Shown: piece after piece, positions 28,786 through 37,910 of the stretch
Layout of the letters: each line of letters starts with the position of its first letter
How positions within the stretch are numbered: position 1 is the first letter of the stretch
Origin: Thiotrichaceae bacterium
Lineage (GTDB): Bacteria; Pseudomonadota; Gammaproteobacteria; Beggiatoales; Beggiatoaceae
Assembly (NCBI GenBank): GCA_011391085.1
Contig: JAABRD010000009.1
Span: forward strand, 1-64,000
Direction of reading: 5' to 3'
DNA length: 64,000 nucleotides
Made by a program: the position numbers and the translations under genes
The notes under the pieces: generated by a model
Told to the model about the DNA's origin: nothing
Databases searched by the model: none
The model's input: the letters and a program-made list of their open reading frames with translations, nothing else

Positions 28786-30534
28786 CTACCTCATATACCC
28801 CAACTCCCTCGCCCACTGCCCCCCAATGTCCCACACCGCTTGCACATCCTCCTCATCCAAGACTTCTCGCTTCTGACGAGGTGTAGAAGGAGTCATTTTA
28901 TCAGCCGTATAAAACGGCGGGGCGTGTGGAATGTGTTGCAACAACGTTCGTAACACCGTTTTCGGTTCTACCACCAGTTGTTCATAACGTACCAAAATGA
29001 GAGAATGGGCATTCATCAAAATACATTCTGCAAGATACCGCCATAGCAACGCCCGTTTAATCGACTCTCTAGGCGTGGCCGCGATTTCTGCCAGTCGTTG
29101 GTGTTGCCAGTGAGATAACAAAGGGTCATTCAGATGACCGACGGGAAACTCTGTCACTCTGGCTTCCCGCAAATGCGGAAAAGTGGTCTTCCAAGAGGCA
29201 ATCGTATCTAATGGATGACGCACACAAGCAATGATAGGTGCCTCTGGCATCACTCTTTTCAGATGAGGCAGTCTAGCCAAATAAGCCAACGTATTTTTCG
29301 TTGCCACTAAAAAATCCGGACGATTGACTTTAGGTAAATAGCGGCTCCTCGCATCAAAAACCGCTGTGTCTTCAACCACTTGGCCACTGTCAGAGACTTT
29401 ATTTTCAACCGGTACACCATCGAGTATATCACGTCGTACCTCTTGATAGTAAGTAGCCACTTGCCACGGATAATAATGTTGAGTCAAAGGCGCATAAATG
29501 GGGATCGGTTCATTGATAACGACACAATTTTCTACCGTGTGCAATAGTCGGCACAAGTAGCTAGTGCCACTGCGTGGAATGCCCGTGATAATGGCTTCTG
29601 GGCGCGAATAAGAGTAAGTGGTTTTCCCGCGTTCGGACCACGCAAAGAAGCGACGTGGGGATTTTGCAAAAGCGTAGGGTGACAATAACATAGCCCATTC
29701 TGGAGAGTGTTGCAACCGTTGTTTCAACAAAGGGTAAGTGTGGGCTAAATCATTGACCAATTGATTAAGTTGCGGTTCTCGTCTAATCACCGCAGGCCAA
29801 TGGTAGTGACACAACGCCGGTGCCAAGTGAGACGCCGTGGGAAGCGGTTTTAAATGCACTGGATAATTAAACCGTTCCTCTAAGCAATGATGCGGTAATT
29901 GCAATTTTAGCAACGCCACCGACAAAGCCAACTGGTCTAGCCAAGGACGTTTATCTGTGATAGACTCCTCCGCATCAATTTTCTGACAACACTCCTCCCA
30001 CACGGGTGCGAAACCTAAACCATTTTGTACTGCTATCACACCTGCGTTAAAATAAGGTAACATCAATTCCCCAGAGACCGTCGCGAGGAACCGCCAGTCA
30101 GGAAAGGGCAGTTGAAACAATTGATAAATTCGTTGCCAACGGGCGAGGTCATAAGTGAGAGTCGCCAAATCCGCCGGTTTTGCATTGAACGGCGCCGGAA
30201 AATCTTCAGCCGGAGAAAAGGGACGTAAGCATAGAATATCACTGTCTAGGAACACGATTTGTTCCGCTGTCGTCTCGATTCCTAAACAAGCGACTTTATT
30301 GCCAATCGGATAATTTTCGTCAATTCGATTGGTAATGGAAACGGTACGGATTTCTAACGTTTTTACAAATTCCAACGTCTCCTCCGATAACTGACCCCAA
30401 CGCTGGACGGGTTCTGGAAAGGCCAGCACGTATTCAACATCGCCTTGCAAGTGACGTTTCAAGGAGGTGGCAAGCAATAACGATTTAATTTCTAAATCGC
30501 CGGGTTGGCAGATAAATACAAAGCAAGAAGTCAT
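28786..30534 (-). CDS. Glycosyltransferase-sulfotransferase fusion
   Basis: A 582-residue protein. The N-terminal domain (about 1-270) resembles GT-A nucleotide-sugar transferases, with FLDSDILCLRP giving the DxD metal motif (Asp97-Ser-Asp99). The C-terminal domain (about 310-582) is a PAPS-dependent sulfotransferase, with the 5'-phosphosulfate loop ITGIPRSGTSYLCRLL and the 3'-phosphate motif ACVRHPLDTIASWK. It would add a sugar and sulfate to a glycan, fitting sulfated sheath or capsule chemistry; substrate unknown. It lies in the same direction as the glycosyltransferase-methyltransferase gene but is separated from it by a repeat array, so co-transcription is uncertain. Confidence 0.82.
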   Translation of the reverse strand: MTSCFVFICQPGDLEIKSLLLATSLKRHLQGDVEYVLAFPEPVQRWGQLSEETLEFVKTLEIRTVSITNRIDENYPIGNKVACLGIETTAEQIVFLDSDILCLRPFSPAEDFPAPFNAKPADLATLTYDLARWQRIYQLFQLPFPDWRFLATVSGELMLPYFNAGVIAVQNGLGFAPVWEECCQKIDAEESITDKRPWLDQLALSVALLKLQLPHHCLEERFNYPVHLKPLPTASHLAPALCHYHWPAVIRREPQLNQLVNDLAHTYPLLKQRLQHSPEWAMLLSPYAFAKSPRRFFAWSERGKTTYSYSRPEAIITGIPRSGTSYLCRLLHTVENCVVINEPIPIYAPLTQHYYPWQVATYYQEVRRDILDGVPVENKVSDSGQVVEDTAVFDARSRYLPKVNRPDFLVATKNTLAYLARLPHLKRVMPEAPIIACVRHPLDTIASWKTTFPHLREARVTEFPVGHLNDPLLSHWQHQRLAEIAATPRESIKRALLWRYLAECILMNAHSLILVRYEQLVVEPKTVLRTLLQHIPHAPPFYTADKMTPSTPRQKREVLDEEDVQAVWDIGGQWARELGYMR

Positions 30535-30585
30535 AAGATGGTTTGCAAAATGAGGTAGTGTTACAGTGGTAATGGTAAACCACTA

Positions 30586-30721
30586 GAATATGCTAGAGTG
30601 GAGAATATGCTAGAGTGGAGAATATGCTGGAGTGGAGAATATGCTGAAGTGGAGAATATGCTGGAGTGGAGAATATGCTGAAGTGGAGAATATGCTGGAG
30701 TGGAGAATATGCTGGAGTGGA
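30586..30721. repeat. 17-bp tandem repeat, eight copies
   Basis: The unit GAATATGCTGGAGTGGA repeats eight times with only G/A changes at two sites. The last copy runs straight into GGAGTGGAGGCTTTAGCCGG, so the satellite seems seeded from the edge of a GGCTAAAGCC arm. Confidence 0.92.
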
Positions 30722-30880
30722 GGCTTTAGCCGGTGGAGGTTGGCAACGAGTTAAACTCAGGGGAAAAGCCACCGGCTAAAGCCTCTACTCCAACCAAGTC
30801 ACAGGCGTTAGCCTCTACTCCAACCAAGTCACAGGCGTTAGCCTTTAGTCCACCACTATCCACTATCCACTATCCACTAT
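30715..30880. repeat. GGCTAAAGCC arms and GGATAGT-type repeats
   Basis: One arm GGAGGCTTTAGCCGG, one opposite arm, two AAGTCACAGGCGTTAGCCTC variants and a TATCCAC tract lie here. The rest of the 30535-31282 gap (30881-31140) has only a partial CAGGAGTCCAAAGCGTAGCT arm at about 31006. Confidence 0.85.
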
Positions 30881-31141
30881 TTGAAGTCATCATTCATCGC
30901 ATTGACCCTCTGTTAAAAGTAGTGAGTATAAATATCCCGCTTTCCGTGGAAAGCAGTTAGAAATATTATACAGGCATGGTTAAAAATATCAATCCCACCC
31001 CTCCCCAGGAGTCCAAAGCGTAGCTTTGTCCGGCCCCTTGCTATTATACGTGAAAAGACTTGACTTACCCATTCGGTTTCTTCTAAAATGTCTTTTCATT
31101 CTGATTCAGACCAACGAGAAACGAGAAAATCATTGTACCCC

Positions 31142-31242
31142 CTGGTGGAGTGGAGGCTTTAGCCGGTTGGCAGTAGGTACCCCTTACTCTTTACGATCTG
31201 GAGTGTGCCTACCGCCAACCGGCTAAAGCCTCCACTCCACCG
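31142..31242. repeat. Long GGCTAAAGCC hairpin upstream of SWIM gene
   Basis: A stem of nearly 37 bp (GGTGGAGTGGAGGCTTTAGC to GGTAGGTAC-side, complement 31206-31242) has a 26-base loop. It ends 40 bp before the SWIM protein start. Confidence 0.88.
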
Positions 31243-31282
31243 GCGTGTTGTTCACTCTCACCAATTAATCTAGCACTCAACC

Positions 31283-32398
31283 ATGTCTCTCTTAAAATTA
31301 AGCGAAGCACTCATTCGTACTCGCACTTCCGAACTGATTTTCACTCGCGGTCAAACCTATTATCAACAAGGTGCCGTGGGAACGTTGGTGCAACGGGGTC
31401 ATAATTCGATAGAAGCGGAAGTGGTACTCCATGACTCTCTGCGTTATTATACCAGTCTCCATATTTTGGACAAAAAAGTGGTAGCCACCAAATGTAGCGG
31501 TTGTGATACCGAGAAATGGTGTGAACATATCACTGCCACTCTCCTCAAATGTTTATATGAACCTACCACGGTGGAACAACGGCCTGCGTTGGAAAGTTTA
31601 TTAGCACCGTTGAGTTTGCCCCAGTTACAAGGCTTAGTCAGTTCCTTGGTGCATCAACAACCTGGGTTGGTCAATGCCGTTGAACATCTGTTGCTATCTT
31701 ATCCTTCGGCGGTGGGAGAGACAACTATGTTGCGCAAATTCGATGTCAGGAAGGTGCGCCGACAAATTCGTGTGTCTCTCAGTTATGGTTTTGAAAACGA
31801 CCTCGCTTGGCAATTTTTGATTAAAACGTCTCGCTGGATCAGTTTAGGAGACCTCAAGCGGGCGTTGACACTGTTGGAGGTGTTGACTCAAGAGGCGGTG
31901 CGTCAGTGGCAAACTTATCGTCGCCAGTATGAATATGAAGACGATGGTTTCATTGCCGAATTTTTGGCGGAACTAGATACCTTATGGGCCTTCTTTTTTT
32001 TGGCGTCTCCTCTCGCCACCGCGCAACAAGAGTATCATAAACAATGTTTGACTCTGTGGGAACAAGAGTTGTCACCCTTACAGCTCCCCTTTCAGGTGGC
32101 CTTGAAGGTGTTAGAATATGAAGGTTGGAATTATGCACCTTTACAACAAATCTTGCAAGGTGGCAGTGATTCCTCTTTATGGGAAGCGGAGGCGGATTCG
32201 ACGCGAGTCCAGTTGGTGAAGACTTATTTACGTTGGTTGTTGCAACAACAACGTTTTTCAGAATATTTGTGTTTGGCCAAACATCAAGAATATTATTTGA
32301 CTTATTTGCAAATTCTTTTTAAACTAGATAAACGCCAGGCTGTTCAAGCGGGTTTAGAATTATTGAAGAATAAAGTGTTGAGATGGTTGAATCAGTAG
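31283..32398 (+). CDS. SWIM zinc-finger protein
   Basis: A 371-residue protein with an N-terminal SWIM-like zinc finger. CSGCDTEKWCEHITATLL (about residues 72-89) gives a variant C-x2-C-x5-C-x-H ligand set rather than the usual C-x-C. The preceding SELIFTRGQTYYQQGAV segment is standard for bacterial SWIM proteins. The remaining 270 residues are helical without a motif I recognise. SWIM domains bind DNA or protein; the role here is unknown. The gene precedes pdxB in the same direction with a 40-bp gap containing a GGAGTCC palindrome (32398-32423), so the palindrome may end or attenuate transcription between them. Confidence 0.8.
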   Translation: MSLLKLSEALIRTRTSELIFTRGQTYYQQGAVGTLVQRGHNSIEAEVVLHDSLRYYTSLHILDKKVVATKCSGCDTEKWCEHITATLLKCLYEPTTVEQRPALESLLAPLSLPQLQGLVSSLVHQQPGLVNAVEHLLLSYPSAVGETTMLRKFDVRKVRRQIRVSLSYGFENDLAWQFLIKTSRWISLGDLKRALTLLEVLTQEAVRQWQTYRRQYEYEDDGFIAEFLAELDTLWAFFFLASPLATAQQEYHKQCLTLWEQELSPLQLPFQVALKVLEYEGWNYAPLQQILQGGSDSSLWEAEADSTRVQLVKTYLRWLLQQQRFSEYLCLAKHQEYYLTYLQILFKLDKRQAVQAGLELLKNKVLRWLNQ

Positions 32399-32438
32399 GA
32401 GTCCAAAATCTGTTTTGGACTCCCGTATATAAATAAAC

Positions 32439-33581
32439 ATGAAAATCCTTGCAGACGAAAATATTCCTTATGTACGCGCCGCCTTTGCCAATATCGGCGA
32501 CGTGCAAACCGTGTCTGGTCGTCAATTGACTCGTACCATAGTAGAAACAGAGGAGGCGGAGATATTATTAGTCCGTTCCGTGACTCCCGTCAATGCCAAT
32601 TTGTTAGCTGGTACGAAAGTGCGTTTTGTGGGCACTGCGACGATTGGTTATGACCATTTGGACTTAGATTATTTACAACAACAAGGTATCGCTTTTGCCA
32701 GTGCCCCTGGTAGCAATGCCACCGCGGCGGCTGAATATGTTATCAGTGCCCTCTTGATAATGGCAGAACGTGAAGGTTTTTCATTGTCCGAGAAGACGGT
32801 GGGGATTGTTGGGTGTGGCAATGTCGGTGCCAGGGTGTTAGGTAAGTTGACGGCTTTGGGTGTCGACTGTCTGGTCTATGACCCACCCTTGCAAGAACAA
32901 ACGGGGGAGAGGGGTTTCGTTGATTTAGACACCGTGTTAGCGGCTGATATTTTAACCTTGCATGTGCCTTTGGTAACCACGGGTCGTTATCCGACTTATC
33001 ATCTCCTCCAGGCTGACACGTTGGCCAAGTTGCGGGAGGATGTGTTGTTGATTAATACCTCTCGTGGGGATGTGATCGATGAGAAGGCGTTATTGGATTC
33101 TTTGGCGTCACGTCATGGCATGAGAGTGGTTTTGGATGTGTGGAGAAATGAACCGCGGATCCATCCATGGTTGTTGCAACGGGCGAGTTTAGGGACTCCG
33201 CATATTGCGGGTTATAGCTTAGATGGGAAGGTGCGGGGGACCGAAATGTTGTATGAGGCAGTTTGTCGTTATATCGGTTGTCCACCCACTTGGGAGGTTC
33301 AGGCTTGTTTGCCACCTCCGCCTGTGTCTCGTTTGAGTTTTTCAGACGCAGTCGCCGATACAGGGGTGGTAGCGGCGGCGGTATGGGCTTGTTATGATGT
33401 GCGCCGGGATGATGTTGCACTACGGGGTTTGGGTAAGGCGGAGAATCCTGGGTTGTTTTTTGATGGGTTAAGGAAAAATTACCCAGTGCGTCGGGAGTTT
33501 GGTTGTCTGGAGGTGGAGTTGTCTGGGGTTAGGATGGAGTTGAGGGAAAGGTTGCGGGGGGTGGGATTTAGGGTTGGGTGA
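32439..33581 (+). CDS. pdxB: Erythronate-4-phosphate dehydrogenase
   Basis: PdxB oxidises 4-phosphoerythronate in the pyridoxal 5'-phosphate pathway of gammaproteobacteria. The 380-residue length equals the E. coli enzyme (378). Seen: MKILADENIPY start, TATIGYDHLD, the NAD-binding loop VGIVGCGNVGARVLG, catalytic region NTSRGDVIDEKALL (Arg), NEP (Glu) and GTPHIAGYS (His), and a PdxB-type C-terminal dimerisation domain. No other vitamin B6 gene is near. The 630-bp region after it contains only a MITE-A and the next gene's promoter. Confidence 0.97.
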   Translation: MKILADENIPYVRAAFANIGDVQTVSGRQLTRTIVETEEAEILLVRSVTPVNANLLAGTKVRFVGTATIGYDHLDLDYLQQQGIAFASAPGSNATAAAEYVISALLIMAEREGFSLSEKTVGIVGCGNVGARVLGKLTALGVDCLVYDPPLQEQTGERGFVDLDTVLAADILTLHVPLVTTGRYPTYHLLQADTLAKLREDVLLINTSRGDVIDEKALLDSLASRHGMRVVLDVWRNEPRIHPWLLQRASLGTPHIAGYSLDGKVRGTEMLYEAVCRYIGCPPTWEVQACLPPPPVSRLSFSDAVADTGVVAAAVWACYDVRRDDVALRGLGKAENPGLFFDGLRKNYPVRREFGCLEVELSGVRMELRERLRGVGFRVG

Positions 33582-33795
33582 GTGTCGGGCGGCACTGGAT
33601 TTTCTGTGGCGTTTTTTTGTGGTGGCTTGGGGGGTGGTGTCAGTGACCGCGGTGGAGGGGGGTTGGTGTGAGTAGCGAAACCATCGTTTTATTTGGTGAC
33701 CCTCTTGTTCACGTAGGCTTGTTCGAAGACTTTCGACAGATTTGGTGATGTTAAGAATCTTGGATTTAGGGCTGATGCCATAACTTTAAAGAAAC

Positions 33796-33960
33796 GGTAG
33801 AGATGCAATCTGGGTGAAATATCGTGCGATTTCGCGAAGGTCTTGAACTCTGATTGAGATGATTAAATGATAGCCATGAAAGGAGGCTTGACTAATCAGA
33901 GTCCATCTGAAAATCATTCTAATCAGAGTTCAGACAGTGAACCCACATTGCATCACTATC
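33796..33960. mobile_element. MITE-A, type 1 copy, reverse orientation
   Basis: A 165-bp element, the reverse complement of the copies at 7563 and 18853, with ends GGTAGAGATGCAATCTGGGT and complement of GATAGTGATGCAATGTGGGT. The flanks AAAGAAAC and AAAAAAAG agree at 6 of 8 positions, so the duplication, if any, has decayed. Confidence 0.85.
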
Positions 33961-34106
33961 AAAAAAAGTAAATTTTTTTAAAAACTGAGTTTCTCTGCGA
34001 CTGAATTATTATAAAAAATAAGACAATTTTTAAATTGGTTCATCCATCGTAATTTAATGAATTAAAAAGTAAAAAAAAATTACATAAATTTTTTTTGAGA
34101 AAAATC

Positions 34107-34135
34107 TTGCAAAAAAAAAATGGACACTATATAAT
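34107..34135 (+). promoter_or_regulatory. Sigma70-type promoter of the secreted hydrolase-like gene
   Basis: TTGCAA (34107-34112), 17 bases, TATAAT (34130-34135). The surrounding DNA is very A/T-rich and a GGAGG ribosome site stands at 34201, seven bases before the ATG at 34213. Confidence 0.75.
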
Positions 34136-34212
34136 ATTGGATTAGGGTTAGCATTCCCTATCAAAAGACATATAGTTTTAATGTCATTTTTCTCATTATT
34201 TGGAGGCTTTAC

Positions 34213-34974
34213 ATGAGTAACCTAACTAGACGGCTATTCTTTTGGATGGCCCTACTCACACTCTTCCACACCCTGCCTGGCTGGGCGGTGGAGAAAGAAA
34301 GTTGTACGGCAAGTGGCTGTAATTATACTGTGTCACTTGACCGTGCTGGCTTTTATATTGCGGTAGTAACGTTACCCCCTGGGCAACCGGAAGGCGTTTG
34401 GAGTTTGCTTATCAACCCCAGACAGTCGAGTCCCAGTTATGGTGGCAGTTTCTTTGCGGGTTCGGTTCTAAAAGGAAACGCGGGGTTAGGCAGTTGGATA
34501 GGCTTTTCTCTGGCAGACACGGAACCGGTGCAAATCACGCCGACGGATTACACGGGGGCTAATTTGCCTTTCAATGTGGAACTGTTGTTGGAAAACAGTA
34601 TGTCGGTTTATGGCCCAGTGCAAATGACGTCGGGTCAAACATACACCACTTCGCCATTGACTCCTGGCTTTTATGTGACTAGCGTGTCCAGTCAAGCAAC
34701 TGCCCCGGATACTTTTTTTGGGGTGGACATCACTGCGCCAAGTATTTTTGGAGGCGTGGTAGGTGGTTGGTTGGATTCTAAGACGGGGCCGGGGTATGGG
34801 GCGTTTAATGTCAGTTATCCGCAGACAGTGAGGTTTGAGTTGCTGTTTGATGGTCTCTATGATGGTGTGGGGGCAGGGCAACCACATTTGGAGGTGTGTA
34901 CTATCAGAAGGCGGATGGGACGCGAGAGGTTTATTGGTCGGCGCCCAGACAAGATTCAGAAGAATGGGAAGTGA
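34213..34974 (+). CDS. Secreted protein, 5' part of a frameshifted gene
   Basis: This 253-codon frame begins with a signal peptide (MSNLTRRLFFWMALLTLFHT, cleavage likely after GWA) and continues with a beta-rich domain. From about residue 229 onward the sequence (CTIRRRMGRERF...) is basic and unrelated. The natural continuation, YYQKADGTREVYW, is in the frame two bases along. The two frames meet at GAGGTGTGTAC (34891-34901); dropping one GT from this (GT)3 run restores GAG GTG TAC TAT and joins it to the next entry as one protein of about 850 residues. It may be a pseudogene, a slippage-prone gene or an assembly error. It has its own promoter and ribosome site. Confidence 0.75.
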   Translation: MSNLTRRLFFWMALLTLFHTLPGWAVEKESCTASGCNYTVSLDRAGFYIAVVTLPPGQPEGVWSLLINPRQSSPSYGGSFFAGSVLKGNAGLGSWIGFSLADTEPVQITPTDYTGANLPFNVELLLENSMSVYGPVQMTSGQTYTTSPLTPGFYVTSVSSQATAPDTFFGVDITAPSIFGGVVGGWLDSKTGPGYGAFNVSYPQTVRFELLFDGLYDGVGAGQPHLEVCTIRRRMGRERFIGRRPDKIQKNGK

Positions 34975-36770
34975 TTGAACCAACAATACCTCTTGTGCTT
35001 CCTGAACCAGCCGTGTTGCCACCAGACCCTGGTGAAGCAGGTAAAACTACCTTGGAAGGGATTGATTCCGATAAAGATGGTGTGCGTGATGACATACAAC
35101 GGTATATTGCCTCGACTTATCCTAACCCAGAAGATAAGCCGTTTCGTGCGGCTTTACGGGAATACTCTGCATTTCAGCAACCATTTATGATGGAAGCAGA
35201 TGATAAATTGAAAACTATCGCTAATGCTGAAAATCGGGCTGAACAAATCGATTGTGTGTTGTATCTTCACCCAGAAGATGGGCAAGCGGGGTTGGTGAAT
35301 CTTCGTGCTGAGTATCTCAACACCGAATCAAGAACACACGCCTATCTAAATGCCGATGGTCAATTGAGTGGGCAACCCATTTCTCTCACGCCATCTGAAG
35401 ACTTGCCTCAACTTTGTGAAAAGTTCACGACACGTTCTTCCTTTTCGATGACTCGTTCATCAAGACAAGGCGCCAGTTGCAAAAAAAATACTGGCACAGT
35501 CATCGGTTTTTCCAATGGCGCAATGACCGATGCAGAAAGTACGCAACGGGAATTGGCGAAGTTGAAAGCACATGTTGAGAGTGCGAAGGCGAATTCTGCC
35601 GTCAGTGCGGAAAAATTGTCTTATGTGGCCACCTACAATTCTACCAAGAATTGGATTAATCGTCTGTTAGATTCAGTGTTGCCAAAAATGACTGAGGAAT
35701 CGCCAAACAGTATCTCGAAATTTTGGCGTTGGTTAGGCAATACTGAACAACCGCCCCAGACTTTCATAGATGTCTCGTTGGATATTGCCAACGATCCGAC
35801 TTTTGTGGTGTCACAAGACTTACAAAGTCATGTGGGCACTTATAGAACCTTCATTGATGAGGGACGTAAAGTGGTGGTCGTGGCCCATTCGGAAGGTAAT
35901 TTCTATGCGACTCAGGCTTATGCGAGTTTAAATGCAACTGGTCAACGTGCTAGAACGGACAGTTTTGGAATAGTTTCTATCGCCAGTGGTAGTTGTGCGA
36001 TGGCATCGGCAGGAAGTGCGGTGGCAATAGCTGGGAGTGGATGTACTAACCTTCAGACCGATCAGGTAATCAGTGCAGCAAGTACTGTAGGCACCTCGGT
36101 TAGCATCTCTAACAGAGTTGTTCACACTCTGCCGGGGTTTGTTCAAGACCTGTTAGGCCACTCTTTTCTATCTTATTTGGAGGGTGACATCAGTGGTCCT
36201 AAAATTATCAATGATGTGATCACCGCTATTCCCAAATTAACGCCTTCTTCTCCAATTGTCAGTCAGGGAGTGATTACCGTTCGGTTAGAGTGGGGAGAAC
36301 AACCCAATGTGAATTTACACGTTTATGAACCGAATGGTTCGCATGTGTATTATGCGGCTAAACAAGGCGTTTCTGGTTATCTTGACCTTGATGATAAGGA
36401 CGGAGAGGGACCCGAACATTACTATGCCAAGTGCGAGACTTTGCAACAGGGTCTTTATAAAGTTGCGGTTAACTACTTCAGTGGTACTGGACATGAGACT
36501 GCCCGTATCAATATCTCAGCGGGTGAGATGATTCGTAGTTATACGATACCACTTGCTTCTGCTGATACAGGTGCTACTCTGATTCCTGTAGCGGCTGTCA
36601 AAGTTACTCAAGACGACCAATCTGGGGAGTTTAAATTTGATATTTTAAGTCAGAAAACACCTTCGATTGCTACTGGTCAAGAAGTTCCTCAGTTGATAAC
36701 CACCAGAATTACTGACCCTCAAACTAATTTGGGTTTCGTTATTACCAATAGCGAGCGTAGGGTGCGTTAG
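34896..36770 (+). CDS. Lipase-like/DUF2135-like secreted protein, 3' part of frameshifted gene
   Basis: 624 codons without a plausible start of their own (GTG at 34896 lies inside the slip site). Order: a Ca-binding-like DSDKDGVRDD repeat (about residue 55), a helical region, and an alpha/beta-hydrolase-like segment VVVVAHSEGNFYATQAY (Ser nucleophile in A-H-S-E-G). A Cys-containing loop follows. The C-terminal domain, ITVRLEWGEQPNVNLHVYEP ... GPEHYYAKCETLQQGLYKV, resembles DUF2135/YfaP. Together with the signal peptide in the previous frame this would be an exported esterase-like protein of unknown substrate. The last codons SERRVR come from a GCGAGCGTAGGGTGCG repeat. Confidence 0.72.
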   Translation: MYYQKADGTREVYWSAPRQDSEEWEVIEPTIPLVLPEPAVLPPDPGEAGKTTLEGIDSDKDGVRDDIQRYIASTYPNPEDKPFRAALREYSAFQQPFMMEADDKLKTIANAENRAEQIDCVLYLHPEDGQAGLVNLRAEYLNTESRTHAYLNADGQLSGQPISLTPSEDLPQLCEKFTTRSSFSMTRSSRQGASCKKNTGTVIGFSNGAMTDAESTQRELAKLKAHVESAKANSAVSAEKLSYVATYNSTKNWINRLLDSVLPKMTEESPNSISKFWRWLGNTEQPPQTFIDVSLDIANDPTFVVSQDLQSHVGTYRTFIDEGRKVVVVAHSEGNFYATQAYASLNATGQRARTDSFGIVSIASGSCAMASAGSAVAIAGSGCTNLQTDQVISAASTVGTSVSISNRVVHTLPGFVQDLLGHSFLSYLEGDISGPKIINDVITAIPKLTPSSPIVSQGVITVRLEWGEQPNVNLHVYEPNGSHVYYAAKQGVSGYLDLDDKDGEGPEHYYAKCETLQQGLYKVAVNYFSGTGHETARINISAGEMIRSYTIPLASADTGATLIPVAAVKVTQDDQSGEFKFDILSQKTPSIATGQEVPQLITTRITDPQTNLGFVITNSERRVR

Positions 36771-36865
36771 CGAGCGTAGGGTGCGTTAGCGATAGCGTAA
36801 CGCACCCTTTCGGGATACCAAAATGGTGCGTTACGGCGCAAACAGACGCGCCTAACGCACCCTAC
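36757..36865. repeat. GTGCGTTAGCG palindrome cluster
   Basis: Two tandem GAGCGTAGGGTGCGTTAGCG units are followed by GATAGCGTAACGCACCC and a second pair ending CGCCTAACGCACCCTAC. It overlaps the stop of the secreted hydrolase gene and opens the toxin-antitoxin island. Confidence 0.85.
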
Positions 36866-36955
36866 CTGGAAGAAAAACCACCCCTAACCCCTTCTGGAAA
36901 AAGGAGGGGCAGGGGTGGGTTAACTCTCACTTTTATCCCTTGCAATGGTAAAACG

Positions 36956-36984
36956 TTGCGGGGGATTTTTGTTTGTGCTAGACT
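36956..36984 (+). promoter_or_regulatory. TA-island spacer promoter, copy 1
   Basis: TTGCGG (36956-36961), 17-base spacer, TAGACT (36979-36984) with an upstream TG making an extended -10. It ends a spacer block (about 36868-36990) whose first part is a CCACCCCTAACCCC hairpin. The nearest gene, brnT, is 184 bp on, with another hairpin (GTGGGCAATGGC...) between, so a gene may have been lost here. Confidence 0.65.
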
Positions 36985-37167
36985 TAAAGCAAGCGTATGG
37001 TGGGCAATGGCTTTATCATTGCCCACCAAATTTTCTAACTTTTGGTGTGCAACGCTACGCTTTTGCACATCCTACAATTAAATTGTTAGCAAGTGTTAGG
37101 CGCGGATTTTTGCGCTGGTCATCCACCGACATGAAAAATGTCAGAACGGACTACAAAGTCACAATCT

Positions 37168-37452
37168 ATGAAATTTGAATGGGATGCCAATAAAAATACG
37201 CTAAACCAAAACAAACATGGCGTCTCCTTTGAAGAAGCCAAAGAAGTATTCGATGATGCCTTGCACGTCGCTAGACTTGATCATCGCTTCAGCTACTTTG
37301 AAGAAAGATGGATTACCATTGGTTCCACACAAAAAGGACACATTTTAGTGGTAGCCAACTTGTTTTTTTCAGATGAGGGCGAAGAAATTATCCGAATCAT
37401 TTCCGCCAGACCGGCAAATTCCAAAGAGAAAAAGTATTATGAGAACTATTGA
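37168..37452 (+). CDS. brnT: BrnT-family toxin
   Basis: A 94-residue ribonuclease toxin of the BrnT family (RelE-like fold). Start MKFEWDANKNTLNQNKHGVS has the hallmark FEWD..K...N..KHGVSF segment, and IIRIISARPANSKEKKYYEN is the typical C-terminus with Arg and Tyr residues implicated in catalysis. I prefer ATG 37168 over one at 37138, which adds non-conserved residues. It overlaps brnA by 14 bp, the usual brnTA operon. The BrnA product normally represses the shared promoter and blocks the toxin. Confidence 0.9.
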   Translation: MKFEWDANKNTLNQNKHGVSFEEAKEVFDDALHVARLDHRFSYFEERWITIGSTQKGHILVVANLFFSDEGEEIIRIISARPANSKEKKYYENY

Positions 37453-37702
37453 ACAGAGAGCAAAACTTGATGAGTTTGAACTTGCTGATAATTATGATTT
37501 CAGCGATGGCATTCGTGGACGCTTTTACCAGTCAAAAAAAGTGACCACGACCATCGAACTTGATAATGATGCTTTGTTATTCATCAAGAAACGGGCAATT
37601 GAAAAACATATAGATTACCAAACGTTGTTAAATAGCGTCTTGCGAGATTATATGCAAGGGGGAATACGTTGGACCGTAGCAAGCGAGCGTCGGGGGCGTT
37701 AA
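37439..37702 (+). CDS. brnA: BrnA-family antitoxin
   Basis: An 87-residue ribbon-helix-helix antitoxin partner of BrnT. The region DFSDGIRGRFYQSKKVTTTIELDNDALLFIKKRAIEKHID matches BrnA (C-terminal RHH, TTIELD strand). The start lies within the brnT 3' end. The last residues (WTVASERRGR) are encoded by the AGCAAGCGAGCGTCGGGGGCG repeat that opens the next spacer block, so the original C-terminus appears to have been replaced by repeat sequence. Confidence 0.87.
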   Translation: MRTIEQRAKLDEFELADNYDFSDGIRGRFYQSKKVTTTIELDNDALLFIKKRAIEKHIDYQTLLNSVLRDYMQGGIRWTVASERRGR

Positions 37703-37819
37703 GCGCGTCGGTTTGCGTCGTCACGCCCTTCCTTCGGTTAAACCACCCCTAACCCCTTCTTTAAAAAGGCGGGGCGGGGGTGGTTAACTGTCACTGTTAT
37801 CCATGGCAATGGTAAAACG

Positions 37820-37848
37820 TTGCGGGGGATTTTTGGTTGTGCTAGACT
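37820..37848 (+). promoter_or_regulatory. TA-island spacer promoter, copy 2
   Basis: TTGCGG (37820-37825), 17 bases, TAGACT (37843-37848), preceded by hairpins GCGTTAAGCGCG..CGTCACGC and CCACCCCTAACCCC..GGGGTGG from about 37685. The antitoxin start lies 63 bp after the -10. Confidence 0.7.
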
Positions 37849-37910
37849 TTAGAATTAGATAGATTCGATTGACCAAAACTGCAACCCCTAATTCTTAAAG
37901 GTAAACCACT

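Noticed and set aside
33582-33795. Possible gene between pdxB and the MITE
   Set aside because: All frames are interrupted and no protein family is recognisable; only G/T-rich non-coding sequence is seen.
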